Below are positions 54,215-60,639 of a DNA stretch of 64,000 nt, one piece after another. Location: assembly GCF_042683665.1 (NCBI RefSeq), contig NZ_JBHUOO010000003.1. One strand, 5' to 3'. This DNA is from Leeuwenhoekiella polynyae (lineage in GTDB: Bacteria > Bacteroidota > Bacteroidia > Flavobacteriales > Flavobacteriaceae). Made by a program: the position numbers and the translations under genes. The notes beneath the pieces are model-generated. The model was not told the origin of the DNA. It saw only the letters and a program-made list of their open reading frames with translations, and did no database searches. The stretch's first letter is position 1. Each line of letters begins with the position of its first letter.

Positions 54215-54625
54215 TTAGCAATACTCGTTAAAAGCATCAATAAGATTGTCTGAGATAAGCTCTGCAGGACGTCCTTCGATATGATGGCGCTCTAACATAT
54301 GTACGAGTTCCCCATCTTTAAATAAAGCCATAGAAGGCGAAGAGGGAGGAAACGGTACCATAAAATTACGAGCAAGATCTGTAGCCTCACGGTCTACTCC
54401 TGCAAATACGGTAAATAAATTATCTGGAGTTTTTGCATTTTGTAAAGCCATACGCGCTCCCGGTCTGGCATTTGCAGCTGCACAACCACAAACAGAATTT
54501 ACAACAACAAGGGTTGTTCCTTCTTTTTTCATAGCTGCCTGCACATCATCTGTAGTATGTAATTCTGTGAAACCTACAGAAGTAAGGTCTTCACGCATAG
54601 GTTTTACTAATTCTGCTGGATACAT
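54215..54625 (-). CDS. BrxA/BrxB-family bacilliredoxin
   Basis: A 136-residue thioredoxin-fold protein with the CGC motif in VVNSVCGCAAAN near residue 53, characteristic of BrxA/BrxB (YphP/YqiW). In Firmicutes these remove bacillithiol from mixed disulfides; Bacteroidota members also occur, and some members of the phylum make bacillithiol. The exact thiol here is not shown. It appears monocistronic. Confidence 0.92.
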   Translation of the reverse strand: MYPAELVKPMREDLTSVGFTELHTTDDVQAAMKKEGTTLVVVNSVCGCAAANARPGARMALQNAKTPDNLFTVFAGVDREATDLARNFMVPFPPSSPSMALFKDGELVHMLERHHIEGRPAELISDNLIDAFNEYC

Positions 54626-54827
54626 AAGTTTTCTTTTTTAGCCATTTTATGGCGTTTAACAATTCGAGATTGGCTTCGAAACTAAAATTTAAGTTTAACC
54701 AAGGCCTTCTGTTTAGTTCGTAAGGCTTTGGTTTACAAAGTTACAAAATAATAGTCGGGTACTTTTTATAAACCCTACAGTCTCTCGCTAAAAAAGTATA
54801 GGTTTAAAGCGCATACCTAGGGGTCAG
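54626..54827. other. Intergenic region, nothing recognised
   Basis: This is the first part of the 445-bp gap between the bacilliredoxin and TerB/DnaJ genes. I see no ORF of note, no RNA gene and no clear promoter for the minus-strand bacilliredoxin. Structured elements begin at 54828. Confidence 0.5.
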
Positions 54828-54851
54828 GCCTGCCTGCCGGCATAGGCAGGC
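54828..54851. repeat. GC-rich hairpin repeat
   Basis: GCCTGCCT (54828-54835) pairs perfectly with AGGCAGGC (54844-54851) around GCCGGCAT. Short CCTGCCTGCCGG-type hairpins are frequent between flavobacterial genes as far as I know; here the element stands alone in an AT-rich gap. Confidence 0.5.
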
Positions 54852-54941
54852 TTTCTGCTGTAGCTTTTACCTTTATGCAATTTGTGAAAATGACAAATGA
54901 CTCAGAAACCAGAAGTAAACTGATTCACAAGACTTAAATCC

Positions 54942-54957
54942 TTTGCGTATACGCAAA
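54942..54957. promoter_or_regulatory. Perfect 16-bp palindrome
   Basis: TTTGCGTATACGCAAA is fully self-complementary with no spacer, about 50 bp upstream of the TATTTTTG box of the TerB/DnaJ gene. This is the form expected of a dimeric regulator site; no regulator is identified. Confidence 0.4.
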
Positions 54958-55004
54958 ACAGTAACATTTTGTCAGATTTACAGACTCACATCTTGTAAAG
55001 GCTT

Positions 55005-55012
55005 TATTTTTG
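55005..55012 (+). promoter_or_regulatory. -7 box of the TerB/DnaJ gene
   Basis: TATTTTTG is an exact TAnnTTTG match, 58 bp before the ATG at 55071. No well-placed -33 TTG was found. Confidence 0.45.
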
Positions 55013-55070
55013 CCGTGCAATTAAAAGCATATATAACGGTTTTGACCGAAAACACGATAAAAAAGATTAA

Positions 55071-55820
55071 ATGGTAAGATGGATAGGAGCCATTATTGGC
55101 CTGGTTTTTCGCGGCTGGATGGGCGGAATTGCAGGTTATGTAATTGGAATGCTCATAGATAATTTATTTTTCAATAAGAATACCGGTACAACTTCAGGCA
55201 GAAACAGCGCTCCTTTTGGTAGCCAGGAACAAACCGTAACTCCCGGGGATTTTGAACTCAATTTGCTTTCGCTGTGCTCTATTGTTATAAAAGCAGACGG
55301 ACAGGTAAGTCAGCGTGAGATGGACTATGTACGGCAATATTTTGTACAGGCTTATGGTAAAGAACGGGCTAATGCCACATTTAGAACATTCAATGAGGTA
55401 GTCAAAAAGCGCGAAATCAATGCCCAGCGTATTTGTTCTTATTTAACCCAGCGTACACGCAGAGAAGTACGTTTACAAATTGTGCATTTCTTGTTTGGGA
55501 TTGCTCAGGCAGATGGTACGGTTTCTACCTCAGAGGTGAATCAAATCTCTCAAATTGCCGGATATCTGGGATTGAGCAGAGGGGAGTTTGAAAGCCTTAA
55601 AGCGATGTTCTTTAAAAATGCAGACAGCGCCTATAAAATCCTGGAAGTTGAAAAAACCGCAACCGATGCTGAGGTTAAGAAAGCGTATAGAGCGATGGCA
55701 AAAAAGTACCACCCTGATAAACTACAACATATGGATGAAGCCTATCGTGCCGGTGCAGAAGAAAAGTTTAGAAATGTGCAGGACGCATATGAGACCATTC
55801 AGAAAGAACGCGGTATTTAA
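55071..55820 (+). CDS. DjlA-like protein: TerB domain plus J domain
   Basis: Residues 1-35 form a Gly-rich membrane-inserting segment (WIGAIIGLVFRGWMGG), as in DjlA. Residues ~60-170 form a TerB-like helical domain (ADGQVSQREMDYVRQYF and ADGTVSTSEVNQISQIA). Residues ~180-249 form a J domain with HPD in AKKYHPDKLQH. It would be a membrane-tethered DnaK co-chaperone. It is monocistronic and followed by a hairpin. Confidence 0.9.
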   Translation: MVRWIGAIIGLVFRGWMGGIAGYVIGMLIDNLFFNKNTGTTSGRNSAPFGSQEQTVTPGDFELNLLSLCSIVIKADGQVSQREMDYVRQYFVQAYGKERANATFRTFNEVVKKREINAQRICSYLTQRTRREVRLQIVHFLFGIAQADGTVSTSEVNQISQIAGYLGLSRGEFESLKAMFFKNADSAYKILEVEKTATDAEVKKAYRAMAKKYHPDKLQHMDEAYRAGAEEKFRNVQDAYETIQKERGI

Positions 55821-55855
55821 AAAGCTACTACCTCAATAGTGTGGGTAGCATCAAT

Positions 55856-55879
55856 CTCAAGTCAAACTTGAGGGTTTTT
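55856..55879 (+). terminator. Hairpin with T-rich tail after the DjlA-like gene
   Basis: CTCAAGT pairs with ACTTGAG over a 3-nt loop, followed by GGTTTTTA. It is a modest but well-placed terminator, 36 bp past the stop. Confidence 0.6.
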
Positions 55880-56323
55880 AGGTGTTTAGAGTAATAAAAA
55901 AGCTCAGGTCTTACCCTATTTGCTTTTTTGGACTCGACGAGCATTTCTTTCGTTTGGAGCTATGCCCCGATAGATGCATCTACAGAATCTTCTAACCTCC
56001 CTATGAGGATTTATTTTTCAGTGTAAGCATCGTTTACCCTCCTCAAATTAAAGGTAAGGGGAAAGCCAACGGAAGTTTTTTAAACAAGCATGTTTGAGCT
56101 TGCACTGCTATTGAGAGCTATAGGCTATACCTCTTGACAAGGCCTTACAAATGCCTTATATTAGCAGAGCTAAGCTAAGGCGCATTTATCTTAACCGCAC
56201 AGCCTAGGATAGGGGAAGGCTCTTTTTTTTATAAGTTAGCTCTCTAAAGAGCAGCTTGCTATACTACCTGCAGCGAGTACTACGTGCTGCCATTATCCCA
56301 TTTTAAACATTTCCAAAACTCCA
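55880..56323. other. Non-coding accessory DNA
   Basis: No convincing ORF on either strand. One terminator-like structure is present near 56205-56235 (AGCCT...AGGCT followed by a T8 run). The stretch marks the change from core genome to the integron-like region; I see no tRNA or clear attachment site. Confidence 0.45.
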
Positions 56324-56378
56324 TTCACCCAAGGTTCACCCACAGTTCACCCGAGGTTCACCCACGTTTCACCCGGGG
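56324..56378. repeat. Five 11-bp tandem repeats, TTCACCCnnnn
   Basis: TTCACCC begins at 56324, 56335, 56346, 56357 and 56368, exactly 11 bp apart. The four bases between vary (AAGG, ACAG, GAGG, ACGT, GGGG). A fixed heptamer with free spacers and helical-turn spacing looks like an iteron-type protein-binding array, though its role is unknown. Confidence 0.7.
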
Positions 56379-56396
56379 ATACTGCATAGCAAAGGC

Positions 56397-56440
56397 ATGG
56401 TAACGGTATACTAACGCTATGGGAACGTCAGGGTAGCGGT
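56397..56440. repeat. Four degenerate 11-bp tandem repeats
   Basis: ATGGTAACGGT, ATACTAACGCT, ATGGGAACGTC and AGGGTAGCGGT follow each other without gaps from 56397 to 56440. The core is TAACG or a close variant. It has the same period as the array 19 bp to the left but a different sequence. Confidence 0.55.
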
Positions 56441-56555
56441 TCTTATGCACTAGTTGTGAATGCCATGTTACCTTTTCAAGAAACACAATCCCTAAAATTC
56501 CCAATACGATAAGCTGTTTTAAATGGCCTTTCCTTGCAGGCAATGCACGGTCTCG

Positions 56556-56601
56556 CATACTGCAGCATACTTTTACATACTATAGCCTACTCTCGCATAG
56601 C
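56556..56601. repeat. Five 10-bp tandem repeats, CATACTnnnn
   Basis: CATACT (or CCTACT, CATAGC) begins at 56556, 56566, 56576, 56586 and 56596, exactly 10 bp apart with free four-base spacers. It is the third short-period array within 280 bp. Confidence 0.55.
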
Positions 56602-56802
56602 AATTCGATTTTTAGAGGGGTATCCTTCGAGAGGGCTTCGGAAAAAGGGGGTGTTTCTCGAACAACACCCGAAGAAAACGGGAAATACAATCGAACAAAA
56701 GGATGTTTTAGGGGGATTTATACCTTTTTGCGTTGACCCTAGGGATTACAAAATTCTGTAAACTACTTCTAAGACTAAGGTCTATTTTTATTAATGCAAC
56801 TC
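56602..56802. other. Non-coding DNA before the first attI-like site
   Basis: Contains a hairpin GGGTGTT/AACACCC near 56650-56672. An ORF on the plus strand (56534-56761) has no recognisable features. No trace of an integrase gene is seen here, although the next element resembles the sequence that follows an integrase gene. Confidence 0.4.
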
Positions 56803-56870
56803 AAAAGTGTTGATATCCCGACGAAAACTTTGATAATCAACTATATTTGTGTGGATATAACAAGTTGTGC
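56803..56870 (+). other. attI-like site, copy 1, with internal promoter box
   Basis: Positions 56803-56866 match 59901-59964 at 61 of 64 bases. In copy 2 this sequence covers the 3' end of an integron-type integrase gene. It ends in the recombination-box-like CAAGTTGTGC; the cassette joins between G56864 and T56865. Inside lies TATATTTG (56842-56849), an exact -7 box pointing into the cassette, which could be the cassette promoter. The attI identity is inferred from position and from the cassette ends. Confidence 0.6.
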
Positions 56871-56900
56871 TTCATTTGACAAAAAAATAACCATAGAACT

Positions 56901-58172
56901 ATGCCAGAAGAATTTAAAGGTGAAAAAATAGAAAGAAATTTAACCACAAAACAAGTTTGGTTCTACCACGACACAGAAGCTGGCATAAAACAAATTTCCA
57001 AAGAAGTATTCAAAAAAGTTGACAAACTTATTCATTACCCAAGAGGCTTTGAAGGTGGTGAAAAATACAAGTTTATTAAAAAATTCACCTATTTAGGATT
57101 TGGTGGCAAACTGCCTGTTGGAGTTGTCAAAGCTACTTCATATGGTTATGGTTTTACTAAAACTTTAAATCCATTTTCATACTTTATTGATGAAACTTAT
57201 GAAATTCAAGAAGTAATAATTGAAAAGAAAGGAAAAACAGAATTAGATGTTACTAATAAGCTACTTTATTTAAATGAAACTAGCTTACAAGAGCTACAAG
57301 ATTCATTTAGTGCTATTTATAAAAAAAATCGTGCTGAAATAGATTTTGTATTACAATTAACTTTAAACAATCTTTTTCCAAAAGTAATTGACAAACCTGA
57401 AAAGACATATATTGAAAATGCTCTTGCTTCTTCTTTGGCAAGTTGGGGAAATTCTATAGATGAATTTTCAGATGGAGATAAAAAAGCCATTCAAGATTTA
57501 TTTGACAAACTATCAATAGGAACAGACTTTTTAAGCAAAGAATCTTTAGCTAAAACCAAAGAGATTGTTGATAGTAAATTTATTCAAAAGACAATTGAAC
57601 GATTTAATGAACTTTTTGCATTGACAACCGATGGAGAAAGTCTTGAAAAACATTGGCAAGTATTTCTACAAGAAAATAACTGGGTTTTTTCATCAATATT
57701 CGCACAGCCAATTATTTTATATCAAAGAGAAGCATACGTTGGAGGAAAAAGTCTTGACAATACAAATGGAAAAATGAATGATTTCTTAATTAAAAATAGT
57801 CTAAGTGATAACGTTTCTTTCTTGGAAATAAAGACTCATAGAACTAAACTTGTTGAGAATAGTTCTTACAGAGGAGAAGATGTTTACAGTGTTTCAAAAG
57901 ACCTTTCTGGTTCGACTGCTCAAGTTCTGAACCAAAGAGATAATTTTCAAAAGGAATTTTATGCATTAAAAGCAAAAAGTAGGAAAAATGGGAATTTTGA
58001 AACTTTTAATTCTAAATGCATTGTATTAATTGGAAACTTGGCAGATTTGGACGAAGACCAAAGATATTCATTTGAACTTTCAAGAAGTAATAGTAAAGAT
58101 GTCGAAATTATAACTTTTGATGAATTAAAAGCAAAAATTGAGAGCTTTCAAGAATTACTAAATGAAGAATAA
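56901..58172 (+). CDS. sduA: Shedu anti-phage nuclease SduA (DUF4263)
   Basis: A 423-residue protein. The C-terminal ~190 residues match the Shedu SduA/DUF4263 PD-(D/E)xK nuclease: Asp near 293 in KMNDFLIKN, then Glu309 and Lys311 in SFLEIKTHR, preceded by LEKHWQVFLQENNWVFSSIFAQP. The N-terminal ~220 residues are the variable sensing part. Shedu is a single-gene defence system that cleaves DNA of invading phage. Here it is the only gene of an integron cassette, directly behind an attI-like site with a promoter box. Its low G+C stands out from the core genes. Confidence 0.82.
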   Translation: MPEEFKGEKIERNLTTKQVWFYHDTEAGIKQISKEVFKKVDKLIHYPRGFEGGEKYKFIKKFTYLGFGGKLPVGVVKATSYGYGFTKTLNPFSYFIDETYEIQEVIIEKKGKTELDVTNKLLYLNETSLQELQDSFSAIYKKNRAEIDFVLQLTLNNLFPKVIDKPEKTYIENALASSLASWGNSIDEFSDGDKKAIQDLFDKLSIGTDFLSKESLAKTKEIVDSKFIQKTIERFNELFALTTDGESLEKHWQVFLQENNWVFSSIFAQPIILYQREAYVGGKSLDNTNGKMNDFLIKNSLSDNVSFLEIKTHRTKLVENSSYRGEDVYSVSKDLSGSTAQVLNQRDNFQKEFYALKAKSRKNGNFETFNSKCIVLIGNLADLDEDQRYSFELSRSNSKDVEIITFDELKAKIESFQELLNEE

Positions 58173-58180
58173 AAACGAAC

Positions 58181-58310
58181 GCACAACAATGGCTATAAGT
58201 AATTGCTTGTTCTCGCCTACTTTGGAAATTCCTGCGGAATTTCCAACTCGGTGTGTACTTGCAAAGTTAAGTGCTAAACCACGCAACTACTCATAGCCGA
58301 GACGTTAGCC
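58181..58310 (+). other. attC-like recombination site A
   Basis: Starts with GCACAAC, the exact complement of the first bases of this cassette (GTTGTGC at 56864-56870), and ends with GTTAGCC at the next cassette. ATGGCTAT and ATAGCC near the two ends pair, and GGAAATTCC/GGAATTTCC forms an inner hairpin. It shares a backbone (TTCTCGCCTACTT, then TCGG, GTGCTAAA and ACGC) with site C at 60520. Confidence 0.65.
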
Positions 58311-58326
58311 ACAATGTAACCAACCA

Positions 58327-58956
58327 ATGAACAAAAGGATAATAACGATAATGATTCTAACTTCTATTTTAAGTTTTTTCGGATGCAAAAAACAACCTGA
58401 AAAATCTAAAGACGAAATTGAAATGGACAAAATATTAGATGATTGGAACAATCGGAAAATATATAAAGTTCTTACATCTGAAATTATCGATAAAATTCCT
58501 GATGACGAACTTGAACAAGCTGTTTTCGATAATATTTATGAAAATATAAAAAATGATTTTGATAATGAATTTGAAAATATAAATAAATTATCAAATGGAC
58601 AACAAGCGTTTTGGTCAACTTGGGTTTTAGAAGGAGAAGTTAATAACGGAGGATTTAACCAATTCTATTTTAATTCTAGTGGGCAATTTTTTGAAATGGC
58701 TGAAATAGGATTTAAAACAATTGGAGCGGAAAAATATGCGGAATTAACTACTCGTGCGAATAAAATATATGCAGTGAATAGAGAGCGTTTAGAGGAATTT
58801 GACGATGGAACAATGGAAAGTTTTAGTGAATCATACAAGGACAATCCGTTGAATAAACTTGATGATGAATTTTACGATTTAGGAGATAAAGAAAGTGTAA
58901 GCGAATTAAGAATTAAATATATTCGTGAACACAAAACTGAATTTACAATTGAATAA
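58327..58956 (+). CDS. DUF4375 lipoprotein
   Basis: A lipoprotein signal with lipobox FFGC near residue 20, then a DUF4375 domain recognisable from LSNGQQAFWSTWVLEGEVNNGGFNQFYFNSS and GAEKYAELTTRA. The domain occurs in proteins of unknown function in many bacteria. It is the only gene of cassette B (58305 to about 59045). Strongly AT-rich codon use fits the cassette context. No function can be assigned. Confidence 0.8.
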   Translation: MNKRIITIMILTSILSFFGCKKQPEKSKDEIEMDKILDDWNNRKIYKVLTSEIIDKIPDDELEQAVFDNIYENIKNDFDNEFENINKLSNGQQAFWSTWVLEGEVNNGGFNQFYFNSSGQFFEMAEIGFKTIGAEKYAELTTRANKIYAVNRERLEEFDDGTMESFSESYKDNPLNKLDDEFYDLGDKESVSELRIKYIREHKTEFTIE

Positions 58957-58962
58957 AACACA

Positions 58963-59045
58963 GTGGCTAATAACTAGCGTTCTTGCGGCCGGTACAGCCT
59001 GTTCCGTTGCAGAACGGGAGCCTAGCATGAACGCCGTGTTGACTG
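58963..59045 (+). other. attC-like recombination site B
   Basis: GTGGCTAA at 58963-58970 is the complement of the first bases of this cassette (GTTAGCCAC at 58304). GCGTTCTTGC and GCATGAACGC form the arms, and CCGTT/AACGG an inner hairpin. The far end GTGTTGAC does not match the expected box well, so the right end may be altered. It is unlike sites A and C in sequence. Confidence 0.45.
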
Positions 59046-59272
59046 AACCGGTTGATTGTCGGTCAGCCTGCTATGGGTTTTAGTCTGTTTTAGGATGGGT
59101 TATTTGAGGTCTGCACTTGAACCCGTTGGTTGCTTTTGAGGTCTTGATTTTCTCCTGAGTATACGTATCGCTTTTTAGATGCTGTTGAACTCCCTTTTTT
59201 GGGATGTTTTATCCACTTTTACTTCGTTTAAGCCATAGGGTTCCTCTTACCCTTCAAGAGGCGTTTTGTTCT
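59046..59272 (-). other. Probable end region of the IS91-type remnant
   Basis: Non-coding sequence between site B and the transposase fragment. As the fragment is read on the minus strand, this would be the element's 3' flank. No terminal motif was identified with confidence. Confidence 0.35.
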
Positions 59273-59557
59273 TTAGTGTGCTTTAGTATATTTTTTGAGT
59301 TTTTTGATCCAGTATGGCGGTGGTCCTCGTGCGGTAAAGGTCTCCAGGGTTATGAGTTTTCCTTTTTTACAGGTTGGGCATATTCGGTGTTGCAGCGGCG
59401 GTTTTTCGTCGAGCTGTATCTTCCCCAAGGTTTTATGCAAGTGGTCAAGACTTTCTCGTTTATGGTAAGCGCTTAAGATTCCGTAATGACGGATGCGTAC
59501 AAAACCTTTAGGAAGGATGTGCAATGTAAAGCGTCTGATAAACTCGGTATCAGCCAA
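59273..59557 (-). pseudogene. IS91-family transposase, C-terminal fragment
   Basis: Reads DTEFIRRFTLHILPKGFVRIRHYGIL, the hallmark of the C-terminal part of IS91-type (Y2 HUH) transposases, followed by a zinc-finger-like CPTCKKGKL segment and a natural end. About 95 residues remain of an expected ~370-400. The catalytic HUH and tyrosine parts are missing. The break lies near 59560-59575, where the sequence passes into the integrase fragment on the opposite strand. Confidence 0.8.
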
Positions 59558-59562
59558 GCCTT

Positions 59563-59931
59563 TTGCTTAACTATAGGGAACCTTATGCGCCTACCCACTA
59601 TTTGATACCGGGTCGCGATGGGCAAAAATACAGTGCGGGTTCTATACGCGCGTTTTTGAAAAAGGAATGTACCCGAGCAGGAATTCTCAAGGCGGTAACT
59701 CCGCATACGTTACGCCACAGGTATGCCACCCATATGATGGATCACGGAGTGGCTTTACGGCATATTCAAGAACTACTGGATCATGCGAAGCCTGAAACCA
59801 CAATGATTTATACGCATGGTTCTCAACGCGACTTGCTAGACGTTGCAAACCCACTAGACGTAACCCTATCCCGAATATCGAAAAACGCTAATGAACACCA
59901 AAAAGTGTTGATATCCCGACGAAAACTTTGA
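59563..59931 (+). pseudogene. intI: Integron-type tyrosine integrase, 3' fragment
   Basis: Reads the C-terminal half of a tyrosine recombinase: HxxR in TPHTLRHRYATHMMDHG, then IQELLDHAKPETTMIYTHG with the nucleophilic Tyr, and the NPLD end typical of integron integrases. The N-terminal domain and the first catalytic Arg are missing. The usual Gly-His of box II is Asp-His here. Real homology starts near YREPYAPTHYL, so the TTG at 59563 is not a natural start. The gene's 3' end lies inside the attI-like repeat, and it points in the same direction as the cassettes. Confidence 0.75.
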
Positions 59932-59968
59932 TAATCAACTATATTTGTTATGATATAACAAGTTACCC
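59901..59968 (+). other. attI-like site, copy 2, with internal promoter box
   Basis: The 64-bp partner of 56803-56866; the three differences fall together (TAT for GTG). It covers the last codons of the integrase fragment and continues to CAAGTTACCC; the cassette joins between G59962 and T59963. TATATTTG (59940-59947) is an exact -7 box directed at the cassette. Confidence 0.6.
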
Positions 59969-59973
59969 AACAT

Positions 59974-60528
59974 TTGAAAAAAATCGAACTTCAAGAAAAA
60001 ATCCGAAAAGCCACATCAAGTTTGATTGATATGGCAAAAGATATGTGCTGGAATAAAATATCGGAAAATTGCGAATATATAATGTCGGAAATAGACGAAA
60101 GCATTGGAAAAAACTTTTTTGAAAGAGCTAAAATCAGGAAAAAGATTAATGACAGAAAATCACCAAAATCATTAAGCGGAATTGTTGCGGATTTGACTTC
60201 GATTTATGAAAATTTATATGACATAAATCTTTACATTTATAAATCGTTGCCGAATAAAACAATAATCGAAATTAGATATTTTTTAAAAACTTCGCATACG
60301 GATGAATTTTATCCGACAATAAAGAATAATGAACCAATGTTGCATTGTAAAGTTGGAATTCCACCATACGTTGCGAAAAAACCAAATTCGACTGAAAAAC
60401 AAGAGCTTTTCGATGTAAATTGGCAATTAGGAGGAATTAGACACGAATGGAAGAAATTTTGGTGGAGAGCTGAATATAGAATAAGCCGAAGTTTGAAAAT
60501 AAAAAAGCGGAATAAAAACGTTGGGTAA
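59974..60528 (+). CDS. Cassette-encoded protein of unknown function
   Basis: A 184-residue basic protein, mostly helical, with no signal peptide or recognisable family. Visible features are a Lys-rich N-terminus, a central IVADLTSIYENLYDINLYIY helix and a Trp-rich C-terminal WQLGGIRHEWKKFWWRAEYR. The start is probably the TTG at 59974, only 11 bp into the cassette; the next in-frame ATG is at 60028. The stop lies inside the attC box GTTGGGTAAC. Confidence 0.6.
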   Translation: MKKIELQEKIRKATSSLIDMAKDMCWNKISENCEYIMSEIDESIGKNFFERAKIRKKINDRKSPKSLSGIVADLTSIYENLYDINLYIYKSLPNKTIIEIRYFLKTSHTDEFYPTIKNNEPMLHCKVGIPPYVAKKPNSTEKQELFDVNWQLGGIRHEWKKFWWRAEYRISRSLKIKKRNKNVG

Positions 60529-60639
60529 CACCGTGTATAATTAATGGCTAGTTCTCGCCTACTTACGAAAATCCTCGCGGATTTTCTATTCGGTTTGTAT
60601 TTGCTAAATTCCGTGCTTAAAATACGCCACTAATCATAC
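60520..60639 (+). other. attC-like site C, left part (split by introns)
   Basis: GTTGGGTAAC (60520-60529) is the exact complement of GTTACCCAAC at the start of this cassette (59962-59971). GTGTATAATTAATGGC near the left pairs with GCCACTAATCATAC at the end of this segment plus AC after the introns. GAAAATCC/GGATTTTC forms an inner hairpin. It is homologous to site A. The site is interrupted after 60639. Confidence 0.7.

Noticed and set aside
56358..56558. ORF of 66 residues on the minus strand
   Set aside because: It runs through two repeat arrays; apparent coding is likely a by-product of the repeats.
56534..56761. ORF of 75 residues on the plus strand before the first attI-like site
   Set aside because: It overlaps a tandem repeat array and has no recognisable domain or start context.
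59204..59476. Plus-strand ORF across the IS91 remnant
   Set aside because: It is antisense to the recognisable transposase fragment.
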